IMG/VR virus record: IMGVR_UViG_3300034375_013346
Location: 50,612-114,611 of that record
Origin: a virus
Strand: one strand, 5' to 3'
Length of the DNA: 64,000 nt
A program made the position numbers and the translations under genes. The notes beneath the pieces are model-generated. The model did no database searches, had not been told where the DNA came from, and saw only the letters and a program-made list of their open reading frames with translations. Below are positions 60,901-64,000 of this stretch, piece after piece (within the stretch, counting starts at the first letter, position 1; each line of letters starts with the position of its first letter).

Positions 60901-62026
60901 GTCCCTTATAGCTTCCTATGTACGGGAATATATCATCCCCGGCAACCATGAGTTCCTTCCTCTTCTCATTTATTTCAACGTAATCAGGCAAGGGTTCAGA
61001 GGGATCATGCTCTCTTAGTATGGGTGAGTCGCTACCGAAAAAAGCCCTACCCAAATTATTGGTCAAAACATTGAGTCTTGAGTCCTCACCTATTACCTGC
61101 CCATAAAATAAAACCTCCGCAATCTTTTCTGCACCCCCCGAGGTTATGTCCTCTATAATTAACTTCCTCTCATATATTTCAGCAGCAAAATCAGGGGCAC
61201 TAAGTGCAACATTAACTGAGATAGCTCTAGATGGTGTACCCGCCTCCGGTGTAACAATATACCCATTGCTATAAGAATCTGTGACATCCTTAATTATGGG
61301 AATTGCTATATTCTCGTAATTTATTATTGATGGATCCCCGCCTAAATCAGGGTCATTCTCGGTTATTTTGTAAGTGAATAAGACATCCGTAACGTCAGTA
61401 TTTCCGTAGGTATCGTTTTCCCATCTAGTTCTCCACAAAGGATCATTGGATGAACCTGTGGAGCCAGTGTGAGGAACTCCTAGAAAATCAGATCCGGTTA
61501 CGCTATCTTTAAATTGCTGAACTACGAATATCTGTTCATTCTCATAAAGACCAGCAGAAACTGGGTCAAAGAATATGGAGCCAGTGAAATATCCGCCAGG
61601 CAAATCTGAGGTTATACACTCTATATAAGCTGTATTATCATTAGATATGGTGGTTACCCCAATAACCCTGGATAGATTTATTTTAAGTATGGATCCAGAT
61701 ATTACAATCGAGGATATATCACCCTGCAGAATATTAGCTGGATAAAAAGTTACCTTAAGGGTTAGCTTTCCTCCCTGGGAAACATTAGAATTAACCGAAT
61801 TAGCCCAAGCAGTTAAATCATAACCATTCATATCCTTCTTGTTCATATAAAGAACATTTGAAGAAATATCAAATAAGGATATCCTCCCTTGGGGAGGATT
61901 AGCATCGGTGGACCTAGATTCGTAGTTGAAGTTATAAGTTAACGGTGCAGCTGCAGTAGCTCCAACATACTCAAAATTTAAAGGTTCTCCCTTTTTATCA
62001 AAAAATTTAAGGTGCCGATTTGCCAT
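57974..62026 (-). CDS. Large baseplate or tail protein, possible gp7 counterpart (1350 aa)
   Basis: This is the first very large protein after the gp6-like gene and one small gene, the place held by gp7 in T4. It is beta-rich with an unusual block YIGSYKGLIGALKFFGYQD near residues 375-395 and a PKD/Ig-like section about 850-905 (EITKSPTQEGSPYYFS, VGTYDVTCNLYD). Gly/Thr stretches are frequent, for example TGSTGSSNDP, NGATGGTVTI and GVGATSGTGSLIGA. The gp7 idea rests only on position and size (T4 gp7 is 1032 aa). Confidence 0.55.
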   Translation of the reverse strand: MANRHLKFFDKKGEPLNFEYVGATAAAPLTYNFNYESRSTDANPPQGRISLFDISSNVLYMNKKDMNGYDLTAWANSVNSNVSQGGKLTLKVTFYPANILQGDISSIVISGSILKINLSRVIGVTTISNDNTAYIECITSDLPGGYFTGSIFFDPVSAGLYENEQIFVVQQFKDSVTGSDFLGVPHTGSTGSSNDPLWRTRWENDTYGNTDVTDVLFTYKITENDPDLGGDPSIINYENIAIPIIKDVTDSYSNGYIVTPEAGTPSRAISVNVALSAPDFAAEIYERKLIIEDITSGGAEKIAEVLFYGQVIGEDSRLNVLTNNLGRAFFGSDSPILREHDPSEPLPDYVEINEKRKELMVAGDDIFPYIGSYKGLIGALKFFGYQDLRIKEYWLNLRYNKLNLSPLEENKMFLNKYGNTPVPNQSNLIADVFDNENTGKYRLEQTYGPNSDGEYVLDISSENTLVPSRTYKKTSLFGLYYNINTTAPTEDDYGYPNTPEAFAFTQEEVLVKLFALKERLKNSYLPLNARIIDITGEGVYYNVYNTKAWTDVLEREDIDIGNNIEFTPNPDFGFIEDLRAFGTRPSKTSVQAPMNYYDVVDLNFAATGPSGNAFIVNGITGFNPALSLMRGKKYKLNLTQGSYAYDLYLTTDPGLTQIDPLGVSNNGATGGTVTIDVNPQESDNLYYYSTTSSLLNGSINIIDSSISDFGNDVNPLSNGQIYTPEQNRRMINAISNFYYIKENEMLKNLGDDVNDPVIDLNRTTGNKYLNPLGMPVILELGVDRWVWDEMGMTWDALTLPTFTFSSKALTWSSIDFSAYNEIEWEITKSPTQEGSPYYFSRRGYAMDYYKLAHFLPYVGTYDVTCNLYDSFNFKNVKIKKSTIEVSPRSILIDGWTRYRENENYLWDQTIRTWNSYNSIWEYPSEGKTFDQVAKEIPEEILDFAVYGNNAIDGQKLSVSKYTEGVGASGNFTINQEILDIRYVYSLLISGGQYGYATVHTVQPHNFIGGQTVYISGSIDDLNKSWAITSIPDGATGYSFTVPYILSNQSGVGATSGTGSLIGATAYYVLPDSYPSQKTTGGGQIEVYINDRIIGATSSGSNLQSTVNGIITEINRVYTQPDYFAQSFYPDNIPATVNIVADAESGNIGNGDKLRVNLSGSLSLVSSDPNLGGGITGGTAYVSWDPANGDLPVENLKYFGTKFLNWETFTDSSWNEAYAHSWADFGYESGWLGGYEIHSIKPGDHIELSMGADNYPLPTGVTFAKDGGTGSTSYLTLGSASSQLNSSNDVNITNFYYRTIPTGATAYLTTSGPIDPAFYDASVSGGTAPAPATMPGAPPPLVVSFTYATGP

Positions 62027-62028
62027 CT

Positions 62029-62559
62029 TTAGAATACTCTCTTATTATTAAATGGTACCGTGTAATTGAAAGAATTTCTTATCTGCTTTACGGACTCAAC
62101 TAAAGCAAAAACAACCCTCTGTAGATAATAGAGTATCTCAGATTTCTTAGGATCTCTAAATATCACATTAGACATGGTGTTTTGGAAAATCTTCTCCTTA
62201 TAATCATAGCCACTTCTTATATTATCATAGGAAGAGTCCCGTATATCGAATAGATTATCCGTAGGATCAAATTGGTAGTACCTCCTCTGCATATTATTAC
62301 CCTGGATTTTCTTCATGATTCCTGTGTATGTATCATTGCTAGAGCAAGGACCATATAGGGTATCACCCTTTGAGCTAACCGTCACCTTTCTATAACCACT
62401 ACATCCAATGTTATAGGATCTCTCCTGTGCCCTTGATATCGTTTTGTAAAGGTCATCGGGGGTTTTAAAAACGGGGGTCTGCGTTTTAAATGCTATATTA
62501 CTCGTAGTGAACGAATATACCTTCTCTCTTTCCAAATATGGGCTATAATCTCTTTTCAT
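62029..62559 (-). CDS. Structural protein next to gp6-like gene (176 aa)
   Basis: A basic, Tyr-rich protein with SRAQERSYNIGCSGYRKV, YYQFDPTDNLFDIRDSSYDNI and a helical C-terminus (RVVFALVESVKQIRNSF). It is one base from the gp6-like gene and three from the next, so it belongs to the same baseplate unit. No family recognised. Confidence 0.5.
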   Translation of the reverse strand: MKRDYSPYLEREKVYSFTTSNIAFKTQTPVFKTPDDLYKTISRAQERSYNIGCSGYRKVTVSSKGDTLYGPCSSNDTYTGIMKKIQGNNMQRRYYQFDPTDNLFDIRDSSYDNIRSGYDYKEKIFQNTMSNVIFRDPKKSEILYYLQRVVFALVESVKQIRNSFNYTVPFNNKRVF

Positions 62560-62560
62560 A

Positions 62561-64000
62561 TTACCTATTTGAAGCTATTAGATTTGCCTTCGCCTGTGAA
62601 TTAAGTTCGTTCATATAATTTCTAGGATTAACAGAAGCGATGGAGATGTTAAGAGCAGACGGTTTGCCCGAGACAATACCCTCCTGGTACTCTACACCAT
62701 TACGATCCTGCCATCCTCCTCTCATCAAAACTAATTCGTCCCTCTGTATTATTATATCACCAAAATCATCAAGACCGATCTGTCTATTCCTTTGTGCAGC
62801 GCTTGCATTTTTGAGACCATCAATAGTTCTGTGATAATTTTCATTTTCCTCTCCAATAAAATAGAAAGAAACTGAATCAATACCCTCAATAGATTCGAGT
62901 ATTGCTATTATATCAGACTTTGGTATTCTGTCCCTTCTTTTATTATTCAGCATATACTCGGAAATGGATGTCCTAACCTTATCCTTTATAATCTCAGGGT
63001 CATTTCCTTCGAATATGGAGATAATAACATTCCCGATAAACCTTCTTATCCTAGGCTCTATGATTTTAACAACAGTGGTAGCTATCATCCTTCCAGAATC
63101 CTCTATTAGATTCAATATCGAAAGCCTTTGTGAATTGGTCAGAAGGAAGCTTGTCTCCGGGATATCAAAATAATCCTGGTTACTAGTCATAGTAATAGTA
63201 ACATCAGGCACAAGAAATATGTAAACCACATTATCATCATCCAAATACTCATCATCAAAGGTAGAAAAGGCCTGTATCTGTGAGAATATATTAAATTTCT
63301 GTAGGTAGATCTCATAATTTTCAGCATTGGCAAACACAAAAGCACGGCTAGTTTTCGGAGCAACTAACCTGGTAACTTCAATAGGCTCCGGATCTGAACC
63401 AAATGAGGGATCGAGTACACCGGTCACCCTAACATAATCATCTAAGTTAACAGTATTCCCAAATAAATCCTCCCCACTATCCATAAATTTATAGGTAAGT
63501 ATCTGGTCCTCTCTACTCTGGAGATTTCCGCTAAATCCAGATGTTTGTAAATACTCTACCCTTATCGTAGCCCCTTGCTGAGGAACTTTACCGAAATTAG
63601 AATTACCAAAGTAGATATCTATTCCCTCCTGTATACCACTCTTAACCAAGTATCCCTCTTTGTTTAGCGGGATATCATAAAGGGATTCATATCTTTCCCA
63701 TTTATTCCCATTCACATATACATCAACATAGAACTGATCTATCAGTGCACCAGCTTTGGAGGGTAAGTTAAAGCTCTGAAGAGCTCTCCCGGTGCCAGTA
63801 AAAGTTGAGGACCCAAAAGATCCCTGTACTATCTTGAAGTTAAAAACAGTAGATCTATTAAGAGGTATCTTCACTGAAGGAGACCCAAGGATCAGCGAAT
63901 AAGGAAGACCATTTTGTATACACTGAATTCTGGGTGTCCCCTTAAGAATTACCGCACCCCCACCAACATCAGATTCCCGAAGATTCCACCCCAGTGAAAT
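62561..64000 (-). CDS. Baseplate wedge protein, gp6/baseplate J-like, N-terminus beyond the window
   Basis: The frame stays open from the stop at 62561 to base 64000 (480 codons), so the protein is cut by the right edge. A GTG at 63874 would give a 437-residue product, but the frame continues in coding style above it (WNLRESDVGGGAVILKG near the edge), so that GTG is not the real start. The middle has IDQFYVDVYVNGNKW and DSGEDLFGNTVNLDDYVRVTGV; the C-terminal third has the J-like section RRFIGNVIISIFEGNDPEIIKD and RIPKSDIIAILESIEGIDSV. T4 gp6 forms the ring of the baseplate wedge. Identification rests on this C-terminal pattern. Confidence 0.75.
   Translation of the reverse strand: MSLGWNLRESDVGGGAVILKGTPRIQCIQNGLPYSLILGSPSVKIPLNRSTVFNFKIVQGSFGSSTFTGTGRALQSFNLPSKAGALIDQFYVDVYVNGNKWERYESLYDIPLNKEGYLVKSGIQEGIDIYFGNSNFGKVPQQGATIRVEYLQTSGFSGNLQSREDQILTYKFMDSGEDLFGNTVNLDDYVRVTGVLDPSFGSDPEPIEVTRLVAPKTSRAFVFANAENYEIYLQKFNIFSQIQAFSTFDDEYLDDDNVVYIFLVPDVTITMTSNQDYFDIPETSFLLTNSQRLSILNLIEDSGRMIATTVVKIIEPRIRRFIGNVIISIFEGNDPEIIKDKVRTSISEYMLNNKRRDRIPKSDIIAILESIEGIDSVSFYFIGEENENYHRTIDGLKNASAAQRNRQIGLDDFGDIIIQRDELVLMRGGWQDRNGVEYQEGIVSGKPSALNISIASVNPRNYMNELNSQAKANLIASNR

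Noticed and set aside
1-64000. tRNA genes, CRISPR arrays, insertion sequences and attachment sites.
   Set aside because: I saw no cloverleaf-like segments, direct repeat arrays, transposase genes or terminal repeats; the gaps are short and hold only terminators and promoter-like elements.

Overview
The window is part of the genome of a tailed, contractile-tail (T4-like) phage. The evidence is a set of T4-type genes: type II topoisomerase ATPase subunit (gp39-like), family B DNA polymerase (gp43-like, only its N-terminal part), UvsW helicase next to a UvsY-like protein, DnaG-type primase (gp61-like), gp32-like single-strand binding protein, class Ia ribonucleotide reductase NrdA/NrdB, dUTPase, Hsp20, PhoH, and a gp6-like baseplate wedge protein. 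A small Hc1-type histone-like protein, a DUF4494-like protein and mostly weak Shine-Dalgarno sequences hint at a Bacteroidota host. That is inference with modest confidence. Almost every gene is on the minus strand. The two exceptions are small plus-strand islands at 12134-13303 and 50862-52317.

Layout. 1-6549: topoisomerase (runs off the left edge), small membrane protein, unknown proteins, a cupin, a TPR-bearing glycosyltransferase, adenylate kinase and a methyltransferase. 6568-12075: nucleotide supply (NrdA, NrdB, dUTPase) and a DNA polymerase that stops after motif A. 12134-13303 (+): a head-packaged candidate and an endolysin amidase. 13300-21452: MBD4-like glycosylase, Hsp20, many small unknown proteins, an Hc1-like histone, a fusion of a nucleic-acid ligase with an NMN adenylyltransferase, and a Pol-beta-fold nucleotidyltransferase. 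21493-25793: recombination and replication (UvsW, UvsY-like, primase, gp32). 25835-29300: a five-gene, overlapping cassette containing a RuBisCO-like protein. 29278-31747: RuvC-like nuclease, two small proteins with capsid-targeting-like starts, a tail-tube-like protein and a nucleotidyltransferase. 31760-64000: about 32 kb of large tail, fibre and baseplate proteins, interrupted by a glycosyltransferase and PhoH.

Most notable points. (1) A RuBisCO-like protein with most active-site residues but without the loop-6 lysine sits in a translationally coupled cassette with a sugar-nucleotidyltransferase, cupin, GDPD-like enzyme and glycosyltransferase-like protein. It looks like a small pathway for making and transferring an unusual sugar or polyol. 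(2) About ten unrelated proteins, including adenylate kinase, start with a short Ser/Thr-aromatic-x-x-Phe segment ending in (L/I/V)xE. This resembles the T4 capsid-targeting sequence that is cut by the prohead protease, so these may be proteins packaged in the head. (3) The polymerase gene is split or truncated between motif A and motif B. (4) A ligase-NMNAT fusion may link NAD metabolism to nucleic-acid end chemistry. (5) A recurrent GATATATA(A/G) element lies about 17-24 bases before many starts and looks like a phage-specific promoter. (6) Collagen-like Gly-x-Thr micro-motifs are scattered through the tail proteins of a phage that also carries glycosyltransferases.
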